This document shows positions 63,456 through 64,000 of a stretch of 64,000 nt of DNA, piece after piece. The translations under genes were made by a program, and so were the position numbers. The stretch's first letter is position 1. Every line of letters begins with the position of its first letter. This DNA comes from JAEKNW01 sp963677815 (GTDB lineage: Bacteria > Cloacimonadota > Cloacimonadia > Cloacimonadales > JAFGVF01). Under the pieces are notes generated by a model, which made no database searches, was not told where the DNA came from, and was given only the letters and a program-made list of their open reading frames with translations. Where the stretch lies: the NCBI GenBank assembly GCA_963677815.1, contig OY782499.1, positions 2,666,001-2,730,000 on the forward strand, given 5' to 3'.

Positions 63456-64000
63456 ACATTTTAGCTATGGAGGAGAAGGTATTGAATTCAGGAACTGAAA
63501 AATCTCTTTCTAAATCCTCAATATCGTAAAACCAATTATGGGTTAATCTTTCCATAAAGTTACCAGCAAAAACCCAATTAATTCTATAGAAAAGATTTGC
63601 AATATTTCTACCTATATACAGATTTAGCTGTAATATGGTTCTGTAATTTTTTCTTCTAATTTGATTACTTATAAAATTAATTAAATCTTTCAAAATTACA
63701 GGTTCTTTGTCGGCAACATTATAGTTTTTCCCATAACATTTCTCATTAGTAATAGCTTTAGCCATAATATTTACTAGCAAATCAATGTTACATAAATGAA
63801 TGTAAATTCTCTGATTTATTCTTGGCAGTAAATGATATTTTATTAATTTAGTAAAAACAGATAAGAACCCTTTAGAACCTTTACCATAAACAATTGCAGG
63901 ACGTAGAATTACTGCTTGTAAGCCCTTAAGTCTGTTTCTTTCAATCAATGATTCAATCTCAGCAATCATCTTAGTTTTATGGCCGAAAATTATTTTTTCA
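63445..64000 (-). CDS. NAD-dependent epimerase/dehydratase family protein, 5' part outside window
   Basis: This is the C-terminal part (at least 184 residues) of an extended short-chain dehydrogenase; the frame is open to the window edge. The pattern LQAVILRPAIVYGKGSKGF is the conserved RPxxVYG block after the active site. NYNVADKEPVILKDLINFI is the substrate-binding end. The family makes or modifies nucleotide sugars or related substrates. It precedes the flippase-like gene with an 11-bp overlap. Confidence 0.8.
   Translation of the reverse strand, partial: EKIIFGHKTKMIAEIESLIERNRLKGLQAVILRPAIVYGKGSKGFLSVFTKLIKYHLLPRINQRIYIHLCNIDLLVNIMAKAITNEKCYGKNYNVADKEPVILKDLINFISNQIRRKNYRTILQLNLYIGRNIANLFYRINWVFAGNFMERLTHNWFYDIEDLERDFSVPEFNTFSSIAKMFDK

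Overview
The window is AT-rich bacterial chromosome from a diderm with lipid A. It carries lpxA, a fused lpxC-fabZ gene, lpxD, an OmpH/Skp chaperone gene, an OMP85-family barrel, many signal-peptide and lipoprotein genes, and a secreted M6 metalloprotease. The protease ends in a Por-type (T9SS-like) C-terminal sorting domain. The LpxC-FabZ fusion and the sorting domain point to the FCB superphylum (Bacteroidota, Cloacimonadota and relatives). I cannot place it more exactly from the sequence alone.

Layout. 1-6.8 kb: a lipoprotein, then a thioredoxin-ApbE / DUF4266 / DUF3570 operon that looks like an extracytoplasmic flavinylation cassette, then a soluble TPR histidine kinase. 6.8-15.3 kb is an accessory, decayed region. 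It holds a group II intron fragment that truncates a frameshifted RecG/AlbA-like gene, a second fragment of that gene family, a tRNA 3'-end-like scar, a putative PD-(D/E)XK nuclease, a DUF2188 gene next to a conserved unknown gene, a caspase-like protease, a GNAT acetyltransferase and two kinds of miniature mobile element. 15.3-17.4 kb: diaminopropionate ammonia-lyase followed by an isolated Mu-F-like phage head protein.

17.7-32.6 kb is one long minus-strand block. In transcription order it reads rpmF-plsX-fabH-fabD-fabG-acpP-fabF-rnc (fatty-acid core), then a radical SAM gene, three envelope genes, ispG and a TamA-sized OMP85 gene. 32.8-46.2 kb: pyrimidine-nucleoside phosphorylase; a TetR-controlled export cluster (TetR, barrel, MFS, FtsX-type permease, ABC ATPase) with visible paired operators; a secreted protein with a consensus promoter; and the tldD-tldE pair. 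47-52 kb: M6 protease, glutaminase and periplasmic glutathione peroxidase among repeats. 52.6-64 kb: tRNA-Ala(GGC), the lipid A operon, a TGS-type nucleoside kinase, a K+ channel with an adjacent cyclic-nucleotide-binding protein, a beta-propeller, a MoxR ATPase, a flippase-like membrane protein and an epimerase cut by the window edge.

The strongest unexpected signal is a pair of nested non-autonomous elements. A 467-468 bp element with 25-bp terminal inverted repeats and 8-bp target duplications occurs at 13.7 kb and 46.35 kb, about 99% identical. The second copy is split by a 161-bp MITE that made a 5-bp duplication, so the first copy is the intact empty site. The same MITE is also at 15.1 kb, as a deletion derivative at 49.97 kb, and as a partial end at position 1. 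The larger element carries seven hairpins in roughly mirror-image order.
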